Below, piece by piece: positions 1-10,215 of a DNA stretch of 64,000 nucleotides. The notes below the pieces were generated by a model. That model made no database searches and was not told the DNA's origin. It saw only the letters and a list, made by a program, of their open reading frames with translations. The translations under genes and the position numbers were made by a program. Positions within the stretch are counted from its first letter, which is position 1; each line of letters starts with the position of its first letter. The DNA comes from Maioricimonas rarisocia (GTDB lineage: Bacteria > Planctomycetota > Planctomycetia > Planctomycetales > Planctomycetaceae): assembly GCF_007747795.1 (NCBI RefSeq), contig NZ_CP036275.1, positions 6,502,001-6,566,000 of the forward strand, read 5' to 3'.

Positions 1-1
1 G

Positions 2-1348
2 ATTGATCCGGCGAAACTCCCGCTGTCGCAAGCGAAGCTTGTTCCCCCCGCAACGGCCATCACCTGTGGAATTCTGCTGGTCACCTCTGTTCGCTACGCA
101 AGTGCGTTTGCCGGGCCGGAGGTCATCTGGCGAGACACACTCGCGAAGAATCCCCACGCCCTGCTGGCCCGGAACAACCTGGCAGCACACCTGTACTCCC
201 GTGGTGAAACGCATACCGCGATCGAGTACTTCGAGCAGGTCATCGAACGGGATCCCACCTGGTTCGAGGCCCATCGTTATCTGGGCCACATCTACGAGAA
301 CCGTGGCGATGACCGCCTCTCTGTCGAGCACTTCCGGCAGGCTCTCGAATACGCCCCCGGGATGTCGCTCGACGCCGGCCTGACGCACGTCTCCCTCGGC
401 GGCGTGCTGCTTCGAAACGGCATTGTACGCGAGGGACTGCAGCACCTCGAATCCGGCCTGAAGATTCTGGAGGGCCTGATCCGTCCCGGTCAGCCCCCCA
501 CGGGCGAACTGGTGCGGATCTATTCGGGCCGCTATCTGCTTGGTGTGGCGGCAGAGCAACTTGGATATGACGAAGAAGCCGAGTCGTACTTCGCGTCCGC
601 ACGCGATTTCACGAAGGACGACGCTGCGGCACATTACGAGCTCGGTACAACCATGGAACGGGTCGGGCAGCTCGGCGTTGCCGCAGAAATGCTCGAACAG
701 GCCTGTACGGTCAAACCTGAGAACCTCCAGTATCGGGCTTCGCTCGGCGGGGTGCTGGCCCAGCTCGGTCGACACGATGAGGCCATCGAACACCTGCAGT
801 CAGTCCTCGACGAGAACAGCCAGCTCCCGGATGTGCATTCAAACCTCGGCATCGCGCTTGCGAGTCGCGGCGAGGACGAGCAGGCGATCCGCCATTTCGA
901 GGCTGCGGTCGCACTCGCACCGAATGAAACCCGCTTCGTGGCGAACCTGGCCCGCGCACAGGCACAATCGGGCCAGTGGCACGCCGCTGCTGCGAACCTT
1001 CGTGAAGCACATCGGCAGATGCCGGACATGCCCGCGATTGCCCGAGAACTCTCCTGGCTGCTCGCCACCTGCCCCGACCGGAACGTCCGGGAGCCGAACG
1101 AGTCGCTCCGCATCGGGACGGAACTGTGCCGGCAGACCGGCTGGCAGGTCCCGATTCTGCTCGACACGCTCGCAGCAGCCTATGCGGCGAACGGAGACTT
1201 TGAGGATGCCGTGCGGCTTACCGAGCGGGCCCTCGAGCTCACCCGCGAACAGGGACCTCCCGACCTGGCAGACGACCTGCAGAGGCGACTGGAGCTGTAC
1301 CGCAGCGGTCGACCGTACCTGCAACCCGCAGAGCGGCGGGACGGATGA
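2..1348 (+). CDS. TPR membrane protein, 5'-truncated
   Basis: The reading frame is open from the window edge to a stop at 1348, so the N-terminus is missing. The visible part opens with one hydrophobic segment (about residues 19-37, rich in A/I/L/V), then a helical solenoid of TPR-type repeats with the usual W/L/G/Y/A/P spacing, for example around LGHIYENRGDDRLSVEHF and LGIALASRGEDEQAIRHF. At least eight repeat units can be followed to the C-terminus. A membrane segment followed by TPRs resembles the C-terminal half of large TPR membrane proteins, including protein O-mannosyltransferase-like ones, but the catalytic part would lie outside the window. The first in-frame ATG inside the window (362) falls in the middle of a repeat and is not the true start. 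Function beyond protein-protein interaction is not visible. Confidence 0.85.
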   Translation: MDPAKLPLSQAKLVPPATAITCGILLVTSVRYASAFAGPEVIWRDTLAKNPHALLARNNLAAHLYSRGETHTAIEYFEQVIERDPTWFEAHRYLGHIYENRGDDRLSVEHFRQALEYAPGMSLDAGLTHVSLGGVLLRNGIVREGLQHLESGLKILEGLIRPGQPPTGELVRIYSGRYLLGVAAEQLGYDEEAESYFASARDFTKDDAAAHYELGTTMERVGQLGVAAEMLEQACTVKPENLQYRASLGGVLAQLGRHDEAIEHLQSVLDENSQLPDVHSNLGIALASRGEDEQAIRHFEAAVALAPNETRFVANLARAQAQSGQWHAAAANLREAHRQMPDMPAIARELSWLLATCPDRNVREPNESLRIGTELCRQTGWQVPILLDTLAAAYAANGDFEDAVRLTERALELTREQGPPDLADDLQRRLELYRSGRPYLQPAERRDG

Positions 1349-1671
1349 GTGTTCGGACCAGTCCTCGAATCAGCAGAACGAACGTGCGGTGGCCCGGCTC
1401 GCCAGCGACGCGGCCTCCGGATCCGCTCACTTCTGCTCGGGCCGGTGACAGTGTCCCCGACTGACGGATGCCCTACCATATGCCATAGCGCGCACGCACT
1501 CAGCGCTGACCGGCGGTTGTCCGGCGACGTTGAGGGCCAAACACATCTCCGATGGCGTTCCGGCAGGTCGGGCCATTCCGTAAAGTGTTCTGTCGGCATC
1601 GACCGGTTTACCGATTCGGGCCAGTTTGAAGAGTCTGCCGGATGACACCGGCATCTTCCACGAGACACGCG
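1349..1671. other. Intergenic, nothing recognised
   Basis: These 323 bases separate the TPR gene from the epimerase gene. I see no convincing ORF, RNA gene or terminator. It presumably holds the promoter of the epimerase-glycosyltransferase pair, but no clear -35/-10 set stands out. Confidence 0.4.
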
Positions 1672-2694
1672 ATGAAGATACTGATTACCGGCTCGGCCGG
1701 ATTCCTTGGCACCTATCTTGTCAGAGAGTTTCTGGAAGCAGGCTACGAGGTCGTCGGTCTCGACAACTTCTCCAAGTATGGGGAACTGCATCAGCCGTTC
1801 GGCGACCATCCGCATTACCGGTTCGTCTGCGGCGATGCCAAGGACACACGGCTGGTTCGAGAACTGCTCAGCGGCTGTGACCACTTCGTCGCCGGTGCCG
1901 CGATGATCGGCGGTATCGCGTACTTCCACCGTCTCGCCTTCGATCTGCTGGCCGAAAACGAGAGAATCTCTGCGGCAGCCTTCGAAGCGGCCATCGACGC
2001 CCATCAGAACGATCGTCTGCAGAAGATTACGATCATTTCGTCCTCGATGGTCTTCGAGAATACGACCGAGTATCCCACACCCGAAGGGGCCGAACGCCGC
2101 TCCCCTCCCCCCAGCTCGACCTACGGCTTCCAGAAGCTCGCAACCGAGTACTTCGCCCAGGGAGCCCACCAGCAGTACGGGCTGCCCTACACGATCGTCC
2201 GCCCTTTCAACTGTGTCGGAATCGGCGAACGCAAGGCCGTCCGGGACGAAGCCGTCTACTCGGGAGACATCAGACTGGCTCTCAGCCATGTCGTCCCCGA
2301 CCTCGTGCAGAAGATCATCAAGGGGCAGGATCCGCTGCATATTCTCGGCAACGGTCAGCAGGTCCGGCACTACACGTACGGTGGCGATCTGGCCCGGGGC
2401 GTTCGCTGCTGCGTCGAACATCCCGACGCACGCAACAATGACTTCAACGTTTCGACCGCGGTCGCGACGTCGGTTCTCGAGCTCGCCGAGACGATCTGGC
2501 ACCGCGTCAAAGGAAGCGATACGCCGCTCCGCTACGTCTGCGACGATCCGTTTCCGCACGACGTGCAGCGTCGCTCACCGGCCACCGAAAAGGCGAAGGA
2601 GGTCCTCGGATTCGAGGCAACGACGACTCTCGACGAGATCCTGGACGAAGTGATCCCCTGGATTCGCGAGCAGGTTGAGCTGGGAACGATCTGA
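1672..2694 (+). CDS. NAD-dependent epimerase/dehydratase (extended SDR)
   Basis: A 340-residue protein of the nucleotide-sugar epimerase/dehydratase family. It begins with a Rossmann strand and the glycine motif TGSAGFLG (residues about 6-13), followed by an acidic residue in VGLDNFSKYG that fits NAD(H) binding. The catalytic Tyr-x-x-x-Lys is visible as YGFQK after SSSMVFEN and PPPSS, which matches the S-Y-K triad. Length is normal for the family. An alternative ATG ten codons upstream (1642) only adds a polar tail, so the ATG directly before KILITGSAG was chosen; neither start has a strong ribosome site. The glycosyltransferase gene follows after 8 bp, so the two are probably co-transcribed and act in sugar-nucleotide or surface-glycan metabolism. 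The exact substrate cannot be read from the sequence. Confidence 0.85.
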   Translation: MKILITGSAGFLGTYLVREFLEAGYEVVGLDNFSKYGELHQPFGDHPHYRFVCGDAKDTRLVRELLSGCDHFVAGAAMIGGIAYFHRLAFDLLAENERISAAAFEAAIDAHQNDRLQKITIISSSMVFENTTEYPTPEGAERRSPPPSSTYGFQKLATEYFAQGAHQQYGLPYTIVRPFNCVGIGERKAVRDEAVYSGDIRLALSHVVPDLVQKIIKGQDPLHILGNGQQVRHYTYGGDLARGVRCCVEHPDARNNDFNVSTAVATSVLELAETIWHRVKGSDTPLRYVCDDPFPHDVQRRSPATEKAKEVLGFEATTTLDEILDEVIPWIREQVELGTI

Positions 2695-2702
2695 GGCAGC
2701 GC

Positions 2703-3422
2703 ATGAACAGAACGCTGCAGCTCATCGTGCCGGTCTACAACGAGCACAAGAACTTCCCCCGCCTCGTCGAACAGATCGAGCAGCAACTGACTCCGCCGCT
2801 GCGGATGCTGGTCGTCTACGACTTCGACGAAGACACGACCGTGCCCGTCGCCCGCGACCTGGCGGCCACGCGTCCCTGGCTCAAACTGGTCCGAAACGAT
2901 CTGGGACGCGGTCCCGCCAACGCCATCCGCGCCGGCTTCGCCGCAGCTGACCCCGGGCCGGCTCTGGTCGTGATGGCGGATCTCTCCGACGACCTGGCGG
3001 TCGTTCCCGCCATGCTCGAACGCTACGCCGCCGGCAGCCGCGTTGTCTGTGCCTCCCGCTACGTGAAAGGGGGCCGTCAGATCGGAGGACCACTGCTCAA
3101 ACGGATGCTCAGCCGGACCGCGGGACTGTCGCTGCACTGGCTGGCTGGCTTTCCCGTGCACGATGCGACGAACAACTTCCGGCTGTATGACGTCGACCTG
3201 GTCCGCGACCTGGGAATCGACAGCGAGCACGGCTTCGAAATCGCGCTGGAACTGACCGCCAAGGCCTTTCGCCGCGGCGTCGTCATCACGGAGGTCCCCA
3301 CCATCTGGAGGGACCGCGACGCGGGAGAATCCCGGTTCCGGCTCCTCAAATGGCTGCCGCATTACCTCCGCTGGTACTGGTACGCGCTGCGAGGGCCGCG
3401 GCAGGCCCAGCTTCCCGAGTGA
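2703..3422 (+). CDS. Family 2 glycosyltransferase (DPM1-like)
   Basis: A 239-residue GT-A fold glycosyltransferase. The start LQLIVPVYNEHKNF is the standard GT2 opening strand. The metal-binding area is partly seen as VVMADLSDD (about residues 87-95), in place of the common DADxS. No membrane anchor is visible, and the length is close to that of polyprenyl-phosphate mannosyl/glucosyl transferases. It lies 8 bp after the epimerase and likely forms a two-gene unit that makes and transfers an activated sugar. A strong bidirectional hairpin follows the stop codon. The donor and acceptor are not determined. Confidence 0.85.
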   Translation: MNRTLQLIVPVYNEHKNFPRLVEQIEQQLTPPLRMLVVYDFDEDTTVPVARDLAATRPWLKLVRNDLGRGPANAIRAGFAAADPGPALVVMADLSDDLAVVPAMLERYAAGSRVVCASRYVKGGRQIGGPLLKRMLSRTAGLSLHWLAGFPVHDATNNFRLYDVDLVRDLGIDSEHGFEIALELTAKAFRRGVVITEVPTIWRDRDAGESRFRLLKWLPHYLRWYWYALRGPRQAQLPE

Positions 3423-3438
3423 GCATTGCGAAAGAAAA

Positions 3439-3467
3439 CGGGCCCGGAGATCATCTCTCCGAGCCCG
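3439..3467 (-). terminator. Rho-independent terminator between convergent genes
   Basis: A 12-bp stem with one mismatch (CGGGCCCGGAGA pairing with TCTCCGAGCCCG) closes on a 5-nt loop. Read on the minus strand it is followed by a T-rich run (TTTTCTTT), so it fits an intrinsic terminator for the MFS gene that ends at 3497. It probably also stops read-through from the glycosyltransferase side. Confidence 0.75.
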
Positions 3468-3496
3468 GTCGCATGCTTCAGATCTGCGGCTCGTCG

Positions 3497-5152
3497 TCAG
3501 GCTTCCATAGGCCCTTCGACGCCACCGGTAAACTCTGCGTCCTCGGCATCGTGCTCGGTCAGCACACGGGCTTCGTAGCCACCCTTGCTGCGGAAGTACG
3601 CGATCAGGATCAGGTAGCAGATGAACATCAGCACCGGGAAGATGGCCACGGTCATCAGGGCGCTCTTCTTCGCCCCATCACGGATGCCCGTGATCGTTTC
3701 CTGTTCTTCTTCGGGAAGGGCATCGACCTTCTCGGAGTTCAGCGGCTGATACGTACCAAACACGCTCCGCTCCGGCTCGGCCACGACCTGTTCATGCAGG
3801 GCAGGGTCGGCTTTGGCCAGCTGATCGTCGACGGTCTTGTCCTGAATGTTCCCCAGCAGGGCCGTCCCGACGACGCCCACGCCCAGCATGCCCACTCCAC
3901 CGATCGTATTCAGTGTCAGAGCTCCCCCCTTGGGGAACTGCTCGGCCACGACGCCCAGCATCGTCGGCCAGAAGAACGTCTTGCCGAACCCATAGAGCGT
4001 TGCAGCGGCAAGAATCGTCACGCCGGTCGACTTGGAGAGGAACACGAGTCCCCCGGCAGCCACGACGGCACTGACGGCGAGCAGCCCGAGTGGCGACAGC
4101 TTGTGGACGATCGGACCGGCGAAGAACCGCAGAATCATCATGATCGCCGAGGTGTACACGAGCACCCATCCGCCGGAGAGCCCCAGACGGGCCATTTCCG
4201 GCTCCATCAATTCGCTGATCCAGCTGTCGGTTCCGAGTTCGGTCGTCGCCAGCGGGATCATAATGAGCAGCAGGAAGACAAACATCGGACGCCCCAGCGA
4301 CTGGGCAATCAGGCCGTAGATGATCGTGATCGCGAGGGTGATGCCGACCTTCACCATCAGCTGGGTCTGGTCGTCCGCTCCGGCCATCAGCATGGCCGAT
4401 TCCGAGAAGATCAGGTCCATGCCGGTCAGCACGCGGGTCACTTCGAACACGATCAGTGCCGTCACGACCAGACAGCCGAGCGCCCCCACTTCCTGCAGCA
4501 TCGCCTTATAGGAGACACCGGCAGCGACACGTTCGCTCACCGGGAACTTGCAGGAGAGCATCATCACGCCGTACGCGACGACGGGGATGAAGATCAGGCC
4601 GACCTTGTACTGCCAGTCCATGTCCCCCATGCCGAGCGTCAGCAGTCCGCCCAGCACGAGACCTCCCGGCCAGCCGGCGTGCAGAATGTTCAGCCATTTC
4701 GTCTTCTGGCGGAAGAACATCGTCGCCACGACCGGGTTGATGACCGCTTCAACGGTCCCGTTCCCCAGGGCCACGATGAAGTTGCCGGTGTACAGCATCC
4801 AGTACGCGGTGTTCGAATCTCCCGCAGCGACCGTCGGCGTGAGGATCGTCACCACGGCCGAGACGACGTGAGCAATGAACGCGAAGACCATCGCCCGGCC
4901 GTAGCCGATCTTGTCGACGATGAGGCTGAACAGCACGATGCTGATGGCGAAGGGCCACAGTCCCACGCCGAAGATCTCACCCTTCTGCGTTTCAGTCAGT
5001 CCGAACTCCTGCCCCCAGTCATCCATGATCAGGGCACGGATGATGAATCCGAATGCCGTGGCAATGAGGGCAATAAAGCAGGCCCAGAACAGCACATAAT
5101 CTTCGCCGCCCGAACCGGATTCCGCTGGAGCGTTCGTGCTCGCTTCGCTCAT
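3497..5152 (-). CDS. MFS transporter
   Basis: A 551-residue polytopic membrane protein with about 12 hydrophobic segments, compatible with the major facilitator superfamily. The first half carries VDKIGYGRAMVFA, resembling the MFS loop 2-3 signature. A long loop near the C-terminus (about residues 440-500, with many acidic residues) separates the last helices. The start at 5152 (MSEASTNAP) was chosen because GGGAG lies about nine bases upstream; the upstream in-frame ATG at 5260 would add 36 unlikely residues. The gene stands alone, convergent with the glycosyltransferase gene and divided from it by a clear terminator. The substrate is unknown. Confidence 0.8.
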   Translation of the reverse strand: MSEASTNAPAESGSGGEDYVLFWACFIALIATAFGFIIRALIMDDWGQEFGLTETQKGEIFGVGLWPFAISIVLFSLIVDKIGYGRAMVFAFIAHVVSAVVTILTPTVAAGDSNTAYWMLYTGNFIVALGNGTVEAVINPVVATMFFRQKTKWLNILHAGWPGGLVLGGLLTLGMGDMDWQYKVGLIFIPVVAYGVMMLSCKFPVSERVAAGVSYKAMLQEVGALGCLVVTALIVFEVTRVLTGMDLIFSESAMLMAGADDQTQLMVKVGITLAITIIYGLIAQSLGRPMFVFLLLIMIPLATTELGTDSWISELMEPEMARLGLSGGWVLVYTSAIMMILRFFAGPIVHKLSPLGLLAVSAVVAAGGLVFLSKSTGVTILAAATLYGFGKTFFWPTMLGVVAEQFPKGGALTLNTIGGVGMLGVGVVGTALLGNIQDKTVDDQLAKADPALHEQVVAEPERSVFGTYQPLNSEKVDALPEEEQETITGIRDGAKKSALMTVAIFPVLMFICYLILIAYFRSKGGYEARVLTEHDAEDAEFTGGVEGPMEA

Positions 5153-5275
5153 GGAGATCGTCTCCCGAACCGAGAATGTGAGTGGATGTATTGAGAGAGT
5201 TCCCGGCACGAGAACACCGGGTCCCGCCATGCTACCCGGAGACCACACCGATTGCCACAAACCGCGGACAATCGC

Positions 5276-6304
5276 TCAGTCCGCCTGTCCGGCCTCCCGC
5301 GCCACCCCTTCCGGATGCTCAATGACCACCAGGCCCCCGCGCCGCCGTGCGTCGCATCGCCCGGGCAGCGTGACAGCGATTGAGTCCGCATCCAGAACCA
5401 GGTCTGCCAGACGGTCCCAGTGTTCAAAGCCCATTCGCTGACGCGGCCACCTCTGGCGAGTCCAGAGCTGCAGGAAGACCTCCCGGACCAGGTGCCGCGG
5501 CTGATCTGCCAGAACGATCCAGTCGAGCCGCGCGACCTGAGGCTGCAGGTCCCGAACGGCGGCGTCGAGACAACGCTCGGCGAGAGTCTGCATTGCGGAC
5601 TGCAGCTCGCTCGCCTGGGCCCCGAGTCGTCGCAGGGCCTCATCGACCTGCGGATTGCATTCCCGGCGGAGCACCGGCAGGACGGAGTGCCGAAGCCGGT
5701 TGCGGGTGAACTGCGGGTCATCGTTCGAGTCGTCCACGCGGTAGTCCTGCCCGATCTCTGCCAGATAGGTTTCCAGCTCTGCCCGCGTCATGCCCAGCAG
5801 TGGACGGACGAGCACCACTCCACACGGGAGCGTCCGTTCGGCCGGCATGCCCCGCAGCCCGCTCAGACCGGTCCCCCGCACAATGTGATGCAGGATCGTC
5901 TCGGACTGATCATCCGCGGAATGAGCGACGGCAATCCAGCGGGCGATGTGATCGGTCGCCACCGCCTGCAGAAACTCGTAGCGAACCGTCCGCGCCGTTT
6001 CCTCGATCCCCTTTCCGGCTGCGGCCGCCCGGCTTGCGACATCGACGTGGTCAGTCACGACCGGGATCTGCAGACGCTCGGCAAGTCGGGCAACCCACGC
6101 CGCGTCCTCGGCCGAGCGGGAGCCCCGCAGCCCATGATCGAGGTGAGCCGCAACGGGCTTCAGATGTTGCGAGGCGGCGAGCTGAGCCAGTCCGCATAAC
6201 AGCGCGACGCTGTCCACTCCACCGGAGACACCCACGACGATGGTGCCGCCTGCGATGCTCAGATCGTCCAGAGCGGTTTGGAGACGGGCGATCATATGTC
6301 CCAT
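5276..6304 (-). CDS. tilS: tRNA(Ile)-lysidine synthase
   Basis: TilS adds lysine to C34 of the CAU-anticodon tRNA-Ile precursor so that it reads AUA as isoleucine. The ATP-pyrophosphatase P-loop SGGVDS is at residues 27-32, followed by family-like blocks HLDHGLRG, AVAHSADDQSETILHHIVRGTGLSGLRGM and RNRLRHSVLP, which make the assignment firm. The length (342 residues) is within the range of shorter TilS proteins. Three ATGs (6415, 6304, 6295) are possible; the 6304 start trims a 37-residue tail without conserved character, but no Shine-Dalgarno sequence decides between them. The gene is monocistronic, 123 bp downstream of nothing related, with the MFS gene following on the same strand. Confidence 0.9.
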   Translation of the reverse strand: MGHMIARLQTALDDLSIAGGTIVVGVSGGVDSVALLCGLAQLAASQHLKPVAAHLDHGLRGSRSAEDAAWVARLAERLQIPVVTDHVDVASRAAAAGKGIEETARTVRYEFLQAVATDHIARWIAVAHSADDQSETILHHIVRGTGLSGLRGMPAERTLPCGVVLVRPLLGMTRAELETYLAEIGQDYRVDDSNDDPQFTRNRLRHSVLPVLRRECNPQVDEALRRLGAQASELQSAMQTLAERCLDAAVRDLQPQVARLDWIVLADQPRHLVREVFLQLWTRQRWPRQRMGFEHWDRLADLVLDADSIAVTLPGRCDARRRGGLVVIEHPEGVAREAGQAD

Positions 6305-7077
6305 GTGTCGAGGATGGAGAATCCGGTGTGATCGGCCCCAACTCTGCGTGAGAAGGCGATCTGGGTGCATCTGCGCAAACTGATCGGTTGACCACACGTC
6401 GGTCTGTGGTAGCATGCGGGGTTCATCGGTCCGGTTCGATGCCCGTCATCGGGCCTCCGATGCACGAACGTCAGGGAACCACATCACATGAATCATAATG
6501 TGAACCTGTAGGTAACTGATGGTTCGGTGTGCCGGTTCGCGGCCCGGGCATTTCCGCCCATTCTGCGTGGAACTGTCCAGACGCGAGTCAGTGTAAGCAG
6601 CTACGAACGTGTTGGATAATCGAATGATGAAACTCCTGGACCAGATGCTGACGCTGCTGCTGCACGTGTTGTGGAGTGTGCGCGGCACAAGTCGGTCGGC
6701 CCCGGACACGCCTGCGGCGGTCTGGAACCACGGTCCGGGACCGGTGACCAGCAATGGCGGTTCACTCGTTCTGGAGTGGATCGAATTGCGGGTGCGGGGA
6801 TTGCGGCCAGTCCGCGCGATCGTTCGGGCTCCCATCGTATCGCATGGGATCCGTCGATCCGGGCCTCGTCTCCCAGACCATCTTCGCTGACCTGCAGGTT
6901 CCGGCAGCGTCCGCAGACTCGGTCTGTCCTCCCTCTGCCGACGTGCCCGGCGCACCCACCATCGCTGCCCTACGCGACCATCTGCCGAGATGATCTCGGC
7001 GGAGCGCCCGTTGTTCGCAAGACGCGCACACGATCAACGGATCGGGTTCACGATTGCTGCGCCGGGGGGAAGCGAGC
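6305..7077. other. Divergent intergenic region, no confident gene
   Basis: This 770-bp gap separates tilS (minus) from rny (plus). Several short open frames exist on both strands, but their composition is Arg/Pro/Ser-rich as expected of GC-rich antisense noise and none has a ribosome site or a recognisable domain. It should contain divergent promoters. A short AT-richer patch with CACATCACATGAATCATAAT (6479-6498) is the only place that looks regulatory. Confidence 0.35.
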
Positions 7078-8619
7078 ATGCAGCAGTACGTAGCGGCTGC
7101 GATTGGAGCCGCCGTCGGGGCGGTGATCGGCTACTTCATCGAACGGGTTCGACTGGGCAGCGCTTATCAGTCCCGCGAGCAGATCCTCAAAGACGCCGAA
7201 ACGGAATCCGAGAACCTCAAGCGGGCCCGCGAGCTTGAAGCGAAGGAAGAACTCCTCGCTCGCCGTGAAAAGCTCGAAGGCGAACTGAACGTCTCCCGCG
7301 AGAAGCTCCGCCAGGAAGAACGGGCCCTCGACAAGCGCGAGAGCACTCTCGAAGACCGCCAGGGCGATCTCGAGAAACGGGAACGCATGCTCGAAACGAC
7401 GCAGAAGCGGCTCGCCGAACGCAGCCGTGTCGTCGAAACCCAGGAACGGGAACTTGAGAAGCTCATCAAGCAGGAGCAGGAAGAGCTCTACAAGATCAGC
7501 GGCCTCGACAAGGAGCACGCCACTGAACGCCTGCTCACGAGGCTCGAACACGAACTCAAGAGCGAGACCGGCAGCCTGATCCTCAAGTACGAGCAGGAGC
7601 TGAAGACCAACTCCGAGAAGCTCTCCCGCGAGATCATCGGAATGGCCGTTCAGCGGTACGCCTCAGCCCACACCTCCGAAACGACCGTCTCCACCGTCGA
7701 CATCCCCAGCGACGAAATGAAGGGACGCATCATCGGGCGCGAAGGCCGCAACATTCGCGCCTTCGAGAAGGAAACCGGCGTCGATGTGATCGTCGACGAC
7801 ACCCCCGGCGTCGTTGTCGTCTCCGCGTTCGATACCGTTCGCCGCGAAATCGCCAAGATCGCCCTGCAGAAGCTCATCCAGGACGGTCGCATCCATCCCT
7901 CCCGCATCGAGGAAATCGTTCGGGAAACGCAGTCCGAAATGGACGAGCACATCAATCACCTCGGCCGGGAAGCGGCCGACGAGGCAGGCATTACGAACCT
8001 GCACGAGAAACTCGTCTACCTGATGGGCCGCCTGCACTTCCGGACCAGCTACAGCCAGAACGTGCTGCGGCACTCGATCGAAGTCTGCCATCTCACGGGA
8101 CTGCTGGCCGAACAGCTTGGTCTGGACGGCACACTGGCTCGTCGCTGCGGCTTCCTGCACGACATCGGCAAGGCCGCCGACCACGAGATGGAAGGGGGGC
8201 ACCCCGCCATCGGTGCCGAGCTGCTCAAGCGGTACGGCGAAGGGCCCGAGGTCGTCCATGCTGCGGCCGGACACCACGACGACATCCGCCCCGAGTTCAT
8301 CTACACCGTACTCACCGCCTCCGCCGACGCCTGCTCCGCATCGCGCCCGGGGGCCCGCCGCGAGACGCTCGAGAAGTACGTCAAACGACTCGAGGAACTC
8401 GAAGCCATCGCCTGCGGCTTTCCCGGCGTCAATCAGGTGTACGCTGTTCAGGCCGGCCGCGAGGTGCGCGTGATCGTGGATCCGAAAGACATCAACGACC
8501 GCGAAGCAGCCAAGATGGCTCGCGACATTGCCGAAACCATCGAAGAGCAGATGACTTACCCCGGCGAAGTGCGCGTGGTCGTGATGCGGGAAACCCGCGC
8601 AATGGGCGTCGCAAAGTAA
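7078..8619 (+). CDS. rny: Ribonuclease Y
   Basis: A membrane-anchored endoribonuclease that starts mRNA decay. Order of parts: one N-terminal transmembrane helix (about residues 5-21), a long charged coiled coil (about 30-180, repeated E/K/R/L heptads), a KH RNA-binding domain with [15 protein letters not shown] (about 212-227), then an HD hydrolase domain with HDIGKA (about 361-366) and AGHHDD downstream. The C-terminus [14 protein letters not shown] is typical of the family, and 513 residues is the normal length. The start at 7078 has a GGGGGGA ribosome site eight bases upstream; an earlier in-frame codon at 7054 has none. The next gene, an M20 hydrolase, is about 100 bp away and probably independent. 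Confidence 0.95.
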   Translation: MQQYVAAAIGAAVGAVIGYFIERVRLGSAYQSREQILKDAETESENLKRARELEAKEELLARREKLEGELNVSREKLRQEERALDKRESTLEDRQGDLEKRERMLETTQKRLAERSRVVETQERELEKLIKQEQEELYKISGLDKEHATERLLTRLEHELKSETGSLILKYEQELKTNSEKLSREIIGMAVQRYASAHTSETTVSTVDIPSDEMKGRIIGREGRNIRAFEKETGVDVIVDDTPGVVVVSAFDTVRREIAKIALQKLIQDGRIHPSRIEEIVRETQSEMDEHINHLGREAADEAGITNLHEKLVYLMGRLHFRTSYSQNVLRHSIEVCHLTGLLAEQLGLDGTLARRCGFLHDIGKAADHEMEGGHPAIGAELLKRYGEGPEVVHAAAGHHDDIRPEFIYTVLTASADACSASRPGARRETLEKYVKRLEELEAIACGFPGVNQVYAVQAGREVRVIVDPKDINDREAAKMARDIAETIEEQMTYPGEVRVVVMRETRAMGVAK

Positions 8620-8721
8620 ACCGGGGCTCCCCGGACGTCCCGGCAGGCGGGCTATGCGCGCCTGCTCCCCTCACGTAAACTCGGGCATGCGGGTCATTTC
8701 GTGAGCGGGAACACGCTGGGA

Positions 8722-10005
8722 ATGAGCAACGCTGACATCCTTGAACTGCCGCACGAATCCCTGCGGAAACTGACCGCATGGGAAGAGTCGCTCGACGAGC
8801 AGATCGCCCGGCTGGAGAGCCGCCAGATCGAGATCCGTCGACATCTCCACGCCCATCCCGAGCCGAGCCGCGAGGAGATCGAAACCTCCCGCTACGTCGC
8901 CGAGTGCCTCACTTCGGCGGGGCTGAATGCCCGCATCGCCCGGGACGGACTGGGAGTGTTTGCCGACTGCGACCTCGGTCAGTGTGACGACGATTCTCCC
9001 CGTATCGCCCTCCGGGCCGATCTGGACGCTCTGAAGATCCAGGACGCCAAGCAGACTCCGTATGCTTCGCAGAACCCCGGCGTCTGCCATGCCTGCGGCC
9101 ACGATGCTCACACCTCGATCGTCCTCGGTGCCGCACTTTGCTGTGCGGAACTGAACGGGATCGGCAACAACGGTGATGAGTCTCCTTCGGCCCGCCTGCG
9201 GTTCATTTTCCAGCCGGCCGAAGAGAGTGCCGACGGAGCCCGCTGGATGGTCGAGCAGGGGGCCGTCGACGATGTCGACGCGATCCTCGCGGTTCATGTC
9301 GATCCGGAACGGCAGCTCGGTACGGTCGGCATCCGATACGGGACGCTGACCGCCAACTGCGACGAAATCGGCATCATCGTCGAAGGGAAGGGGGGACATT
9401 CGGCCCGGCCTCACCACACCAGAGATCCCATCGCCGCTGCGGCTCACCTGATTACCGCCCTCTACGAATTCCTTCCGCGGTCAGTCGATTCGCGAAACCC
9501 CTCGGTCTTCAGCGTCGGCAAGCTCGCTGGCGGCAGCCTCCCCAACGTGATTCCCGACCGCGTCGAGATCCTCGGATCGTTGCGAACCATCGACACCGCC
9601 ACCCGGACCCGCCTGAAGGACCGAATCGAGGAGATCGTCCACGGGGCAAAGGAAACGAGCGGCACGTCGATCCATCTCCGCTTCTTTGAAAGCATCGATG
9701 CGGTCTACAACGATCCGCGGGTGACCGCGGCCCTCGAAGAATCCTCCCGTCGGGTCGTCGGTGGGGAGAACATCCAGTACATCGATCACGCGAGCATGGG
9801 AGGCGAAGACTTCTCGGCCTATCTCTCCCGCGTCCCCGGGGCAATGATCCGGTTGGGATGCGCCCCGCCCGGGTTCACGGCACCGTTCCTGCACGCCCCC
9901 GACTTCGACATCGACGAACGGACGCTGGCGGTCGGAACCAGAATCCTGTTGCGGTCCGCCCTGCTGCTCGCAGCAACTCCCCGTCCCACGTCATCGAACG
10001 GGTAG
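8722..10005 (+). CDS. M20 family amidohydrolase
   Basis: A 427-residue metal-dependent amidohydrolase of the M20D/AmhX type (IAA-amino-acid, hippurate or N-acyl-aminoacid hydrolases). The signature CHACGHDAHT lies at about residues 123-132, with EESADGARWMVEQGAVDDVD supplying the next ligand and catalytic Glu, GGHSARPHHTRDPI beginning the dimerisation lobe, and GGEDFSAYL near the C-terminus supplying the last metal-site segment. All expected metal-binding positions appear present. An ATG at 8722 is preferred over a GTG at 8701; neither has an ideal ribosome site, though GGGAA lies upstream of 8722. No signal peptide is visible, so it is likely cytoplasmic. The physiological substrate is unknown. 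Confidence 0.87.
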   Translation: MSNADILELPHESLRKLTAWEESLDEQIARLESRQIEIRRHLHAHPEPSREEIETSRYVAECLTSAGLNARIARDGLGVFADCDLGQCDDDSPRIALRADLDALKIQDAKQTPYASQNPGVCHACGHDAHTSIVLGAALCCAELNGIGNNGDESPSARLRFIFQPAEESADGARWMVEQGAVDDVDAILAVHVDPERQLGTVGIRYGTLTANCDEIGIIVEGKGGHSARPHHTRDPIAAAAHLITALYEFLPRSVDSRNPSVFSVGKLAGGSLPNVIPDRVEILGSLRTIDTATRTRLKDRIEEIVHGAKETSGTSIHLRFFESIDAVYNDPRVTAALEESSRRVVGGENIQYIDHASMGGEDFSAYLSRVPGAMIRLGCAPPGFTAPFLHAPDFDIDERTLAVGTRILLRSALLLAATPRPTSSNG

Positions 10006-10215
10006 GACAGGAAATGATCATCGAGGCCGTCCAACCAGCCCGTCGGCACCTCCAGGCGGGCATCCGTTCGGCCTCGCCGTCAAAGAAGCGTGTAAGATCT
10101 CGGAGTCTCAGGCGTTTCATCCCTGGCGATATCGCCTGCACCTTCGGGCACATCGATCCCGCTGGCACGGATTCGTCATCATCCGTTTCGTCATGCGCCA
10201 CAGAGGAAGACCGGC

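Noticed and set aside
3350-5194. 614-codon plus-strand frame
   Set aside because: Antisense to the MFS transporter; rich in His/Gln/Arg/Asp as expected of an antisense frame to membrane helices.
6609-6890. 93-codon plus-strand frame before rny
   Set aside because: It starts with a GTG with no ribosome site; after a hydrophobic start it turns into Arg/Pro-rich sequence typical of non-coding DNA.
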